NCBI RefSeq assembly: GCF_000179595.2
Contig: NZ_JH556653.1
Coordinates: 1,650,018-1,714,017 of the forward strand
DNA length: 64,000 bases
Source: Acetivibrio cellulolyticus CD2
Lineage (GTDB): Bacteria; Bacillota; Clostridia; Acetivibrionales; Acetivibrionaceae
Reading direction: 5' to 3'
Shown: positions 35,836 through 45,583 of the stretch, piece after piece
Layout: every line of letters starts with the position of its first letter
Position numbering within the stretch: the first letter of the stretch is position 1
Position numbers and translations under genes: made by a program
Notes under the pieces: model-generated
The model's database searches: none
What the model saw: only the letters and a program-made list of their open reading frames with translations
What the model was told of the DNA's origin: nothing

Positions 35836-35926
35836 TTTTCAAGACATAATTTACCGGTTAGTTGCATTTTTACTGCTACTATGTTTACTATAACTGCAAG
35901 CTTTACCTATTCAGAATTTTCATTAT

Positions 35927-37531
35927 TCATCTGTAGCTTAGTGGCAAATTAGAACTAAGCGTGCTTATAAATGCTTGCACCGTATAAGGGTCAAACTGCG
36001 TCCCAGAATTCTTTTCCAATTCCTCTATAACCTCATCAATTTTCATGCCTCTTCTATATGGTCTGTCAGACAACATCGCATCAAACGAATCTGCTACACA
36101 TAGAATTCTTGCTTCAAGTGGTATATCATTCCCCTTAAGCCCACACGGATAACCATTTCCATCAAATCTCTCATGATGGTGTTTTATTGAATCTATTAAC
36201 AGTTCAATGCTTGATAGAGGCTCTAGTATATCAACACTATAACTTGGATGCTTATGAAGTAAATTCAGATCATCTGCATTTAACGGCTCACTCTTATTGA
36301 GCACAGATTCAGGAATTTCAACCTTTCCTATATCGTGTAGCAAGGCTGCTATTTTGAGAAGCCTGATTTTTTCACTGCTAAACCCCATCTCCCTACCTAT
36401 CATTACTGCATAATCCATAACGCGCTCGGAATGACCTAGTGTATATTTGTCTTTAGCAGATACCGTCCCTAAAAGAACCTTTAACCCTCCAAACAATTGC
36501 TCATCTGAATCGAAAAAAAACTTAATATCTTCAAAAATATCTTTATAAAGCTGTACATTATTTCTCCCCATATTTTTCGCCTGATAGAGAGCAGTATCTG
36601 CCTGCTCAATTAAATCATCCTTATTTTTAGCAAGATCAGGGTATATGGAATATCCTGCCGACAACGTAACTTTATCCGGTAATGAGCAGAATTCATCAAA
36701 ATCAGTCATTTTTTCAAAAGCGTTTCTTATTCTTTCAATCACTAATAAAGTACTCTCTGAATCAGAATCAGGCAGTAATATGGCAAACTCATCCCCCCCA
36801 TATCTGCAAACAATATCTTGCTCTCTTGTTTCATCCATAAATACTTGCGAGGTTTTAGCTAACAACAAATCCCCGGATTTATGCCCATAAATGTCATTGT
36901 ACTTTTTGAAGTTATCTAAATCGATCATTATCATTCCTAAAGAAGAGTTTGCATCATAAGCTTTTACTATTTCTTCATCAAGCCTTGTTTGAAAATATCT
37001 GTGATTAAATAGACCTGTTACGCCATCTATATTAGCAATGAATTCCAACCTTTCTATATTCTTTTTACCGTTCTCAGAAATATAGGAAACAATTATACAT
37101 GCAATTATAAGAGCAACTCTGGTGGCTGATATTGAAAAAAGCAAACCCGCAGTATTTTGCGTAATCAAATTTAATTTCTCAGCTGATACCTTTGTTTCTT
37201 GCTCTATAAGTATTGCTACATCGTTTGAAAGCTTTAGCATGCTGGCAGCTGCCATACTATTCATTGTTACACATAAAATCATTCCCAAATATCCCATACG
37301 ATAAGAAATGCAAATGGAGAGTCCAATTTCGAAAATTCCTAATATAGCCCTAATATATACAGAAAATATTCTAGCTGCCTGTAAACATCCAATACAAATA
37401 TAAATTATAACAAGAATGCTAAAACCTAGTGATATCCTTTCTTTTAAAGCGGTTTTCAATTTAGAAAACATGCTGGTTTCAAAGGAAAAGTTATTTTTCT
37501 TTCTATTTGTTTTTATAACTGAGTTTTCCAT
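35927..37531 (-). CDS. Membrane GGDEF / HD-GYP protein (paralogue B, I-site kept)
   Basis: 534 residues with the same order as paralogue A: helices (about 30-155), GGDEF domain (RYGGDEF about 243-249), and HD-GYP domain (HDIGK about 399-403; HHERFDGNGYP). The inhibitory site here is intact, REQD (236-239). The two proteins are nearly identical in the HD-GYP part and more divergent in the membrane part around residues 90-130, which suggests duplication followed by change of input and feedback. The two genes have separate upstream regions. Confidence 0.94.
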   Translation of the reverse strand: MENSVIKTNRKKNNFSFETSMFSKLKTALKERISLGFSILVIIYICIGCLQAARIFSVYIRAILGIFEIGLSICISYRMGYLGMILCVTMNSMAAASMLKLSNDVAILIEQETKVSAEKLNLITQNTAGLLFSISATRVALIIACIIVSYISENGKKNIERLEFIANIDGVTGLFNHRYFQTRLDEEIVKAYDANSSLGMIMIDLDNFKKYNDIYGHKSGDLLLAKTSQVFMDETREQDIVCRYGGDEFAILLPDSDSESTLLVIERIRNAFEKMTDFDEFCSLPDKVTLSAGYSIYPDLAKNKDDLIEQADTALYQAKNMGRNNVQLYKDIFEDIKFFFDSDEQLFGGLKVLLGTVSAKDKYTLGHSERVMDYAVMIGREMGFSSEKIRLLKIAALLHDIGKVEIPESVLNKSEPLNADDLNLLHKHPSYSVDILEPLSSIELLIDSIKHHHERFDGNGYPCGLKGNDIPLEARILCVADSFDAMLSDRPYRRGMKIDEVIEELEKNSGTQFDPYTVQAFISTLSSNLPLSYR

Positions 37532-37904
37532 ACCAATTTTCCTTTTCTTCTTTTAGCGTATAAAGTAATACTGTCGCTTTTATAGATTTAAAAATGCATA
37601 ACTATTTATAACATAGTCTTTTACCGCAACGACCACATTCTCAAATTAAAATAACGCTCATATGAATTGTTTCCATCAAAATTCCTTCTTTTACAATAAC
37701 TATATCATACACTAAAATCAGGATAAATAAAAGTATAATTTATTTCTACAAAGTAACAACTTGTAAAATTCTTAAAATTTTATGCAAAAATAAGTAAACT
37801 TTTCATAAACTTTGTCTGTTAATATTTACAAAATCAAAAATTTACCATAAAATAGTCATAGAGACTGTAATTTGAGAAATTTGCTATCTTATAGGGAGAA
37901 GATT
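37532..37904. other. Divergent region between GGDEF/HD-GYP B and the 7TM-PAS gene
   Basis: Very AT-rich. Contains the 25-base box at 37700-37724 shared with 35811-35835 (one mismatch), a candidate promoter of paralogue B. No coding frame or c-di-GMP riboswitch signature was seen. Confidence 0.5.
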
Positions 37905-39068
37905 ATGAATTATAATTTGCTATATTTTATATTACCCTCAATATCTATTGTTTTTTCCTTATCAATGATATTGTTTTCTTTCATGCGAGGGAAAAAAAGT
38001 CCAACCCTTTATTCCTTTATCTTTTGTCACGTAATCTCTACTATATGGACTTTAGGTCAAATACTCGAAAACGCCAGCACTGATGAAGAACAAAAATGGG
38101 TTGCAACAGTGATAAAATACTCTGCAATTATTTATATGGGTGCTGCATGGTTCACCTTTACCTTGCTGTATACGAAAAGAGTTATATATTTGAAAAAATC
38201 TTTGGTACTAATATTTATACTGCCAATTGCTTTTAACATAGCAGTACTAACTAACCAATACCATTGTCTATTCTTTTCTGATTATGCTTTTGAAGCCAAA
38301 ACTTATGGACTTATTTTCTGGATACACACCGTGGTGTCATATTTATATCTTATATCATCCATAACTCTTCTATTAGTTACCCAATTTAAAAGCATCGAAA
38401 AGTATAGGATCCAGTATGCTTTTTTGGCAATATCCATTTTATTCCCAACAGTCTTAAATATACTATATATTTCAAAAGTAATCAGACCTGGAACGGATTT
38501 TACTCCTATTGGTTTTGCATTTTCATCCTTTATCTTTTTTGTGGCCGTTTTTAAATACCGCTTTTTAAACATTTTACCAGTCGCAATTACAAGTATTCTT
38601 GATGCAATCCCCCAAATAGTTGTGGCTATTGACTCCAATAACGAGATTAACTATTCCAATAAAGCGTTTCATTCATTTTTACCTCAATATAAACCATCAG
38701 TACAGAATAATATTGCAAAATTTAATGAATATCTTAGAAAAAAGGTTTATATCGATGAGAAAAATCTTCTGGTTTTAGATCGTTTGGCATCAGCAGGAAA
38801 TGAACCCTTTACAGGAGAACTGGAGTTTAAGTGGCCAAATTTAAATAAGACAATATTTTTTCTTATAAATGTAATTCCAATACAAGAAAGAGGTGCCTCA
38901 ATAGGAAAAGTTTTAATATTTAGTGATGTAACTGAATATAAACACTTAATAAATGAAAATGTCCAGAAAAACGAAACTTTATCCTTAATGGCTCAAAAAC
39001 TATTGGAGGCAAACCTCTTCCATAACGAAGCCGCTTCAATTTGTGAAGACCCTAGAGCTACTAAATAA
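37905..39068 (+). CDS. 7TM-PAS sensor protein without output domain
   Basis: 388 residues from the ATG at 37905, 6 bases after GGGAG; the ATG-like start at 37872 lacks a site. Seven helices (about 5-225) match the histidine kinase N-terminal 7TM region (SFMRGKKSPTLYSFI, and the end FKYRFLNILPVAITSI). A PAS domain follows (about 230-355; DAIPQIVVAIDSNNEINYSN, VLIFSDVTEYK). Proteins of this type normally continue into a kinase or GGDEF domain; this one stops about 30 residues after the PAS. It is divergent from the GGDEF genes and may work with them. Confidence 0.85.
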   Translation: MNYNLLYFILPSISIVFSLSMILFSFMRGKKSPTLYSFIFCHVISTIWTLGQILENASTDEEQKWVATVIKYSAIIYMGAAWFTFTLLYTKRVIYLKKSLVLIFILPIAFNIAVLTNQYHCLFFSDYAFEAKTYGLIFWIHTVVSYLYLISSITLLLVTQFKSIEKYRIQYAFLAISILFPTVLNILYISKVIRPGTDFTPIGFAFSSFIFFVAVFKYRFLNILPVAITSILDAIPQIVVAIDSNNEINYSNKAFHSFLPQYKPSVQNNIAKFNEYLRKKVYIDEKNLLVLDRLASAGNEPFTGELEFKWPNLNKTIFFLINVIPIQERGASIGKVLIFSDVTEYKHLINENVQKNETLSLMAQKLLEANLFHNEAASICEDPRATK

Positions 39069-39272
39069 ATCGAAATAAATATGAAAATTCAACATTCTCA
39101 ACATTGGCATTAAATTTAATCCCTTATAGTTCAAAATGGGGCGCCACTTTCAATTTTGAAAAATTTCTACTAAACTTACAAATTTGTATCCCATAAAAAA
39201 ATATTTAAACCGTATATATTAAATGATAAACTAAATATATACATAAATTATTAAGGGGAGGGGTTATCAATA

Positions 39273-41792
39273 ATGTTAAATATAAAAAACATGTCCAAAG
39301 CACTGGCTGCAATCTTTATTTTTACACTTATACTGAGCAGCACTGCAAAAGTAAATGTTACGGCAGCAGCAACCAGCTACAAATTTGACTTTGGCGGAGA
39401 TTCTGTAGCATCCGGTTTTACAGGTGTTAGTGCATCTACTGCTTACAGTAAAACTCTAGGATACGGTTTTAATACACCTGAAAACATGAAAAACGTCACA
39501 GCATCCGGAAGTGGTGAATTAAGCGATGCCGTTCAATTCATTACATATGGGGTAAAAAGTACTAATACATTTAATGTTGATCTTTCCAATGGGCTGTACG
39601 AAGTTAAAGTTGCATTGGGAAACACATCAAGATCAAGTGTTGCAGCAGAAGGCGTATTTCAGATTATAAATATGACAGGAAATAACGCTGTAGATAAATT
39701 TCAAATTCCTATTACTGATGGGCAGTTAAACATACTTGTAACTGAAGGTAAAGCTGGTACAGCATTTACACTTAGTGCTCTTGAAATAACAAAAATTTCT
39801 GACAATCCTGTTCCAAACAGAACACTATGGATTGGAGGAGACTCTACAGTATGTAATTACTATCCATTAGATACAAGCACACAAGCCGGATGGGGACAGT
39901 TAATGCCAAAGTATGTTGATACAACCGCATTTCAAGTAAGGAATATGGCTGCAAGCGGTCAGTGTGCGAGAGGTTTTCGTGACGATGGACAATTTGAAGC
40001 AATAATGAAATATATCAAACCTGGAGATATATTCATTCTGGAGTTTGGTATCAATGACACCAATGAAAAAAACAATACAACTGAAGCTCAATTTAAAGAA
40101 ATAATGGCTGATATGGTTACGCAGGTTAAAGCCAAAGGCGCTACTATGGTTTTGCTTGCTCCTCAAGGAAGAGCAACTGATTTTAGCGGAGGTATACATT
40201 CTGCTGTAAACAGATGGTATAGGAACACTACTATTGCAGTAGCAAAAGAACAGGGCGTTAGGCTGTGTGATTTGAATGTATTAAGTTCCAGTTATTTTAC
40301 ATCTATTGGAAGCGATGCAACTCTGGCGCTTTTTATGCCCAGTGATACTTTACATCCTAACCGTGCAGGCGCTACAGAACTTGCGAGACTTGTTTATAAT
40401 GATCTGAAAGATCTTTTCACTCCCACAGTAATAACACCTACATTTACATCAACACCAACACCAACCTCAACTCCCCCAAGCATTATCTATGGTGACGTTA
40501 ACGGGAACGGCAATGTGGATTCCATAGATTTTGCACTCGTTAGGAAGTATATTTTGGGCATGGATACCCCTGTTTCTATCTCAAATGGAGATGTCAATGG
40601 AGACGGAAGTATAAATTCAATAGATTTTGCTCTTATAAGACAATTTATCCTTGGAATTATATCAAAGTTTCCAATAAGTACTTCAACTCCCGATTCCGGA
40701 ACTTACGAGGCTGAACAAGCAACTATAACCAATGGCGTGCTTGAAACAACAAATACAGGTTATAGCGGAAGCGGATATGTGAACTATAATAATGAAGTAG
40801 GCTCATATGTTGAATGGAATGTCAACGCTCCTACATCAGGTTCATATAAACTGGTTTTCAGATATTCAAACGGAACTACTGTTAGCAGGCCAATGTCTAT
40901 AGCTGTTAACGGCAATATCGTAAAAAGCAGTATGGATTTTGGTACAACTACAAACTGGACTACCTGGTCTGAAACATATATAGTTGCGAGTCTTAACCAG
41001 GGTCAAAACTTTATCAGAGCAACAGGAACCACTGCTAATGGCGGACCGAATGTGGATTATTTAAAAATATATCAAACCTCCGAACCTGTTTCGACTGACT
41101 CAGCAACTCCAACACCTGCTGCATCAGCTCCTCCTACTTCTGAAGGTATACCCACAGTATATTTAGCAGGTGATTCCACTGTCCAGTCTTATAACTCATC
41201 GTACTATCCACAAGCAGGCTGGGGGCAAATGATATACAATTATTTCACTCCCGATGTTTATTTTGTCAATAAGGCTATTGCTGGAAGAAGTTCTAAAAGT
41301 TTTGTAGTTGATGGAAGGTTGGATGAAATACTCAATGTAATTAAAAAAGACGACTATTTATTTATTCAATTCGGTCATAACGATGCAACTATTAGCAACC
41401 CGGAACGCTACGCTGCTCCATATACTACATATAAAGAATATCTTGCAAAGTATATTGACGGCGCACGTGAAAAAGGTGCTATACCAATATTAATTACGCC
41501 TGTTGCACGTCTTAATTATAATAACGGTACGTATAAAAATGATTTTCCTGATTATTGCACTGCTATGAAGCAGGTCGCCGACGAAAAGAATTGCGCAATC
41601 ATAGACCTAATGACAAAGAGTTTGGATTACTATGCAACTCTCGATTATAATACCGTATACAAGTTTTATATGGTATCTTCAAACGGAACAGATTATACTC
41701 ATTTTACAGAAACGGGAGCTAAAGAAATAGCAGAAATAGTTTCTCAAAGTGTTAAAGAATTGAATGTACCTATATCAAAATACGTTAAGTAA
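39273..41792 (+). CDS. Secreted double CE12 esterase with internal dockerin and CBM
   Basis: 839 residues. Signal peptide (1-33); a beta-sandwich (about 35-178); first SGNH/CE12 esterase (183-382) with Ser191 (GGDST), GIND and Asp358/His361 (SDTLHPN); Pro/Thr linker; type I dockerin (406-462) with loops DVNGNGNVDSIDF and DVNGDGSINSIDF; CBM6/35-like module (477-600); linker; second CE12 (627-839) with Ser635 (AGDST), FGHND and a DYTH box. CE12 enzymes deacetylate pectin (rhamnogalacturonan) and xylan. The dockerin lies in the middle rather than at the end. GGGGAGGGG precedes the ATG. Confidence 0.94.
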   Translation: MLNIKNMSKALAAIFIFTLILSSTAKVNVTAAATSYKFDFGGDSVASGFTGVSASTAYSKTLGYGFNTPENMKNVTASGSGELSDAVQFITYGVKSTNTFNVDLSNGLYEVKVALGNTSRSSVAAEGVFQIINMTGNNAVDKFQIPITDGQLNILVTEGKAGTAFTLSALEITKISDNPVPNRTLWIGGDSTVCNYYPLDTSTQAGWGQLMPKYVDTTAFQVRNMAASGQCARGFRDDGQFEAIMKYIKPGDIFILEFGINDTNEKNNTTEAQFKEIMADMVTQVKAKGATMVLLAPQGRATDFSGGIHSAVNRWYRNTTIAVAKEQGVRLCDLNVLSSSYFTSIGSDATLALFMPSDTLHPNRAGATELARLVYNDLKDLFTPTVITPTFTSTPTPTSTPPSIIYGDVNGNGNVDSIDFALVRKYILGMDTPVSISNGDVNGDGSINSIDFALIRQFILGIISKFPISTSTPDSGTYEAEQATITNGVLETTNTGYSGSGYVNYNNEVGSYVEWNVNAPTSGSYKLVFRYSNGTTVSRPMSIAVNGNIVKSSMDFGTTTNWTTWSETYIVASLNQGQNFIRATGTTANGGPNVDYLKIYQTSEPVSTDSATPTPAASAPPTSEGIPTVYLAGDSTVQSYNSSYYPQAGWGQMIYNYFTPDVYFVNKAIAGRSSKSFVVDGRLDEILNVIKKDDYLFIQFGHNDATISNPERYAAPYTTYKEYLAKYIDGAREKGAIPILITPVARLNYNNGTYKNDFPDYCTAMKQVADEKNCAIIDLMTKSLDYYATLDYNTVYKFYMVSSNGTDYTHFTETGAKEIAEIVSQSVKELNVPISKYVK

Positions 41793-42108
41793 TTAATGTA
41801 TCATCTTAATTACCTCATTACAGCATTCAACCTAATTACTATTTATAAATTAAGTATCAAATATAGGAATTATTTCATTAAGAATTACCGAGTACAAAAA
41901 AATAAATTAAAAACCAGATAATTAAATAAAGACAGAATTATGACCAAGGTAACGTTTTTCCAGAAATTACTATTACTTTGGTCATCTTTTAACTTACTTC
42001 TCTTTGTTGTAAAATTTGATTGTATATCTAGGAAATATTGTCGACACTTGAAAATTTTTATTTTATACAAAGTATACATAACAAATTTATAATTAGGAGG
42101 AGTAAGTA
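41793..42108. other. Gap between esterase and protease genes
   Basis: About 315 AT-rich bases. No coding frame or clear terminator; a TTGAAA near 42050 has no -10 at the usual distance. Promoter of the next gene probably lies here. Confidence 0.4.
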
Positions 42109-44667
42109 ATGCAAAACAAAACAACTAAAAACAGTGTACTAAAAAAATTGGCACCAATTGTTTTATCAACCGTTTTGGTTTCCCAACTTTTTACTGGATT
42201 TGTTTCAGGAGAGTCACCCGATAATTTCGTAGACAACAGTCAGCTTCCGGCATTTCCACCAATTCGAGATCAGGGTGATTTACCTACTTGTGAAGCATTC
42301 TCTGGGGTATATTATCAAATGACTCATATGGTAGCCCTTCAAAAAGGATGGGATACCAAAAACGATCCCACCGATACGAAAAAATTCTCACCCAAGTTTA
42401 ATTCTACTATCGTTAATAAAACATCCACACTCAGAGGTAAAGCTCCTTATCCTTCATTAAAAACCTTCGGAGCCATGACGTGGAATGATCTCCCATACTC
42501 TGGTAATGCTAAGGATCCCAAAAGCTATCTTGAATGTCCCACAGAATTAGACAAATGGAAAAATGCAATGAATTACAGAATAGACAAAACAGGATATGTA
42601 GACTTCAGTGACGGAACAGATACACCCATTTCAGGTCCCGATGATCCTGATCTCTTATCAATTAAGAAATTATTGAGGGAAGGTCAAGTTCTTACATTTG
42701 GCACTTATATCGATCAATGGCAGTATAACCCTGCTTATATATATACAAAAGATTCTCTAATGGCTAAAATGATGGCTGATAAGGACATTACACCGATTTC
42801 TGCGGGTGATCTAATAAAGGATGATCCGAATACAATAGCTGATAATATTGATGATATAAATACTCCAGAGAATGAAATTGTTGTCGGAAAAAAATACTGT
42901 TATATGCAAAATGGAACTGATAGTTTATCATATCATGAAATGACCGTAGTAGGTTATTCTGATGATGTCTGGTGTGATATTAACATGAATAACAAAGTAG
43001 AAATTCAGGAAAAAGGGGCTTTTAAAATCGCCAACTCCTGGGGCCCCGAATGGGCTGATGAAGGCTTTATATATCTTTCATACGATGCATTGAATAAAGT
43101 TTCATCGGTTCCTGATATAAGCCAGTCTAAGTCTTTTACAAGTAAAGCTAGAGTAGGTGCTATAGATGATAATCAATTCAAATGGATAAGTGTTCGTGAA
43201 AATTATTCTCCCAAGTTAACAGCAGAGTTTACAGTAAACCATAATTGTGTAGAACAGCTGTATATAGAAATGGGATATTCAAACTCCAATGATTCTAAAC
43301 CTTCTATGTATTTGGAGCAAAGTATCACCCCAGGAGGAAATTGTTCATTCGACGGTACAGACAATCCGAATTGCGATGCATCTATTGCTCTTGACCTAAC
43401 AGACTGTCAAAAACTAAGCAATCCTGCTTTGAAATGGTATCTGCAAATAACCGATACAATGGCAGATGGTAAGAAGTGTGTTCTAAAAAGCTTCAGAATC
43501 ATCGATAACAGAACTGGAGCTGTAATGACCTCTGCAGAAAACTTTCCGCTTGAAATAGATGGAAGCACAGTAACAATTCCAATACAGATACAGAAAAATG
43601 CTGATCCTTTTTCAAGCTGGAATCTTATGCCCTCTCAAACAGGTGGAAGGCTAAATGCTGCATATGCGACCCATGATGGTACCTTATATGCATTTGGCGG
43701 TATTACCTATGTTGAGAATGAAGGACGAGTATGCGAAAGCAAGGAAATATCTTCCTTCAAGGATGGAGTATGGACAACTAAAACCTTAATGGGCAAACAA
43801 CTTTCTAACAAAAAAGCACATACCATAAATAATAAGATTTATGTTACAGATAATACTAGTGAAGGATTATGCATATATGAATACACACCTTCAGATAATT
43901 TGTGGCAGTTAAAAACCACTAGTAATATTAATAGATTTGTAGATTCTGCTGTTGTTAATGGAAAGCTTTATATTTTCGATATGGGCGAAGGATTATTTGA
44001 ATACAATAGCGAAACGAATATACTGAACAAGGTATCCGAGTTTCCATTCGAAACTTCAAATTTCAAAGTAGCTGCTGCAAACAATAAAATTTACATTTTC
44101 GGTGGAACTTTTTCTAGAGTGTCCAACAATTATGATTATTCTAACTATGTATGGGAATATGACCCTCAGAATAATACTTGGCTGCAAAAGAAGGATATGC
44201 AGTATACCAAATTTGATTTTCAGGCAATTTCTTTAAATAATAAAATATATTTGTTTGTCCAGGATAAATATTATTCAAATTCTGAAAAAAAAGGTATCTG
44301 TGATTCAATCATAGAAGAGTATAACCCTGATAAAGATACATGGACTATAAAAGATAATATTCTACCGTTTAAAAATTATTCCTTTAATATTGTAAAAACT
44401 GATGATAAAATCCTATTTATAAGTAATTACGATACATTTAATCCACAAAGTCCAAAACTATATGCAACCTATGATCCTAATGTGCTCTTTAAGAAAGAAG
44501 ATATCAATGGAGACGGGGATCTAAATATGTCGGATCTTATGATTATTGCTGTCAGCTTCAATACCATTGTCGGTGATCCAAAATACAACTCACGTTGTGA
44601 TTTGAATAGTGACGGTCAAATCAATATGCAAGATGTCATGTTATTTAATATTGCATTAAACCAATAG
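42109..44667 (+). CDS. Secreted papain-like (C1A) protease with kelch repeats and C-terminal dockerin-like module
   Basis: 852 residues. Signal peptide (1-34). C1A peptidase (about 40-370) with Cys61 (QGDLPTCEAFSG), His276 (YHEMTVVGY) and Asn309 (ANSWGPEWADEGF); there is no recognisable inhibitory propeptide. A beta-sandwich follows, then five or six kelch blades (about 500-790; LYAFGGITY, IYIFGGTFS). The last 55 residues carry two calcium loops (DINGDGDLNMSDL, DLNSDGQINMQDV), a dockerin with Met-Ser and Met-Gln at positions 10/11, unlike the Ser-Ile dockerins of the GH5 and CE12 proteins. Probably attached to the cellulosome or cell surface. AGGAGGAG precedes the ATG. Confidence 0.9.
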   Translation: MQNKTTKNSVLKKLAPIVLSTVLVSQLFTGFVSGESPDNFVDNSQLPAFPPIRDQGDLPTCEAFSGVYYQMTHMVALQKGWDTKNDPTDTKKFSPKFNSTIVNKTSTLRGKAPYPSLKTFGAMTWNDLPYSGNAKDPKSYLECPTELDKWKNAMNYRIDKTGYVDFSDGTDTPISGPDDPDLLSIKKLLREGQVLTFGTYIDQWQYNPAYIYTKDSLMAKMMADKDITPISAGDLIKDDPNTIADNIDDINTPENEIVVGKKYCYMQNGTDSLSYHEMTVVGYSDDVWCDINMNNKVEIQEKGAFKIANSWGPEWADEGFIYLSYDALNKVSSVPDISQSKSFTSKARVGAIDDNQFKWISVRENYSPKLTAEFTVNHNCVEQLYIEMGYSNSNDSKPSMYLEQSITPGGNCSFDGTDNPNCDASIALDLTDCQKLSNPALKWYLQITDTMADGKKCVLKSFRIIDNRTGAVMTSAENFPLEIDGSTVTIPIQIQKNADPFSSWNLMPSQTGGRLNAAYATHDGTLYAFGGITYVENEGRVCESKEISSFKDGVWTTKTLMGKQLSNKKAHTINNKIYVTDNTSEGLCIYEYTPSDNLWQLKTTSNINRFVDSAVVNGKLYIFDMGEGLFEYNSETNILNKVSEFPFETSNFKVAAANNKIYIFGGTFSRVSNNYDYSNYVWEYDPQNNTWLQKKDMQYTKFDFQAISLNNKIYLFVQDKYYSNSEKKGICDSIIEEYNPDKDTWTIKDNILPFKNYSFNIVKTDDKILFISNYDTFNPQSPKLYATYDPNVLFKKEDINGDGDLNMSDLMIIAVSFNTIVGDPKYNSRCDLNSDGQINMQDVMLFNIALNQ

Positions 44668-44734
44668 TGTATATTTTATAGACCTATTGCAAAAAAATGC
44701 TGTGGCTGTTAAAAGATTATACATATAATTATTA

Positions 44735-44764
44735 TTTAAGGCGGAATTTCTATTCCGCCTTAAA
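44735..44764. terminator. Terminator after the protease gene
   Basis: TTTAAGGCGGAAT (44735-44747) pairs perfectly with 44752-44764 around a 4-base loop, 68 bases after the stop. Confidence 0.8.
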
Positions 44765-44904
44765 TATCTTTTCTTTCAATTTCTTCAGAAATAATTATTA
44801 GTGACAGCGTTCTACATACACTTCCTGATCGAAGTAATAATAATTACCTATAAAAATTTGAACGCTATCCAATATTGATGTTTGCCCTTTGTAATTTGGG
44901 CATC

Positions 44905-44931
44905 AAAAAAGCCAGAACTGTTAATTCTGGC
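44905..44931 (-). terminator. Terminator of the DUF805 gene
   Basis: GCCAGAA (44911-44917) pairs with TTCTGGC (44925-44931); six T follow on the minus strand (44905-44910). Confidence 0.88.
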
Positions 44932-44986
44932 AATTAGCAAAATTTATATCCCTTTGTGAAAATCAGAAAGAATGGTGATAACCGAC

Positions 44987-45370
44987 TTAAAAACTAATAT
45001 CAACTATTTCAGTTTCCTTCGGATCAGGACCATATGAGTTCCTACCTCTAGTACCTTCCGTGCAAAGTAGAACTAATAACCATATTGAACCAATAAACGG
45101 TACAAAACTTATAAAATACCACCATCCTGACTTATCAATATCATGAAGTCTTCGAACTAAAACTGCAATTGAAGGAATCATCACTCCTAACGCATATATA
45201 AAATATAAACCAATAAACAAAATAACTTTCGTATCATTAATAAACGCAAAAGGAATAAGTAATACAAACGCTATAATACAGTTAAACAAATAAAACATCC
45301 AATATTCCTTGCGTCTAGCCCTCCCACTAAAATCAGCATACTGCTTTAAAACTTTCAAATACCATTCCAA
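44987..45370 (-). CDS. DUF805 membrane protein
   Basis: 127 residues matching DUF805 from end to end: WYLKVLKQYADFSGRARRKEYW, four helices, VRRLHDIDKSGWW and LLCTEGTRGRNSYGPDP. Function of the family is unknown. The start is TTG at 45370, 7 bases after a run of six G, agreeing with the family N-terminus. Monocistronic with its own terminator. Confidence 0.93.
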   Translation of the reverse strand: MEWYLKVLKQYADFSGRARRKEYWMFYLFNCIIAFVLLIPFAFINDTKVILFIGLYFIYALGVMIPSIAVLVRRLHDIDKSGWWYFISFVPFIGSIWLLVLLCTEGTRGRNSYGPDPKETEIVDISF

Positions 45371-45583
45371 ATTAGTGCCCCCCTAACAATAATATTCTCA
45401 TATACTATTAATTCATGAATGCATTTATGGATCGTTATTTCCAAGAATTGATTCATAAATAACTGACTAATTGTATCATTTTTCATCAATTTTTTCAATC
45501 CATTTCCATTCCAACACTCACGGATATAGTCATATAAAACAATATTGTTTTGTCTAATACAATGAACTTTTCCCACCTTCTAT

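Noticed and set aside
35653-35926. c-di-GMP riboswitch near the GGDEF/HD-GYP genes
   Set aside because: I looked for the GEMM-I/II conserved cores in the upstream regions and found none; only the shared 25-base box stands out.
45355-45576. 73-codon minus-strand frame upstream of the DUF805 gene
   Set aside because: It overlaps the TTG start and ribosome binding site of DUF805, has no site of its own and no recognisable product.
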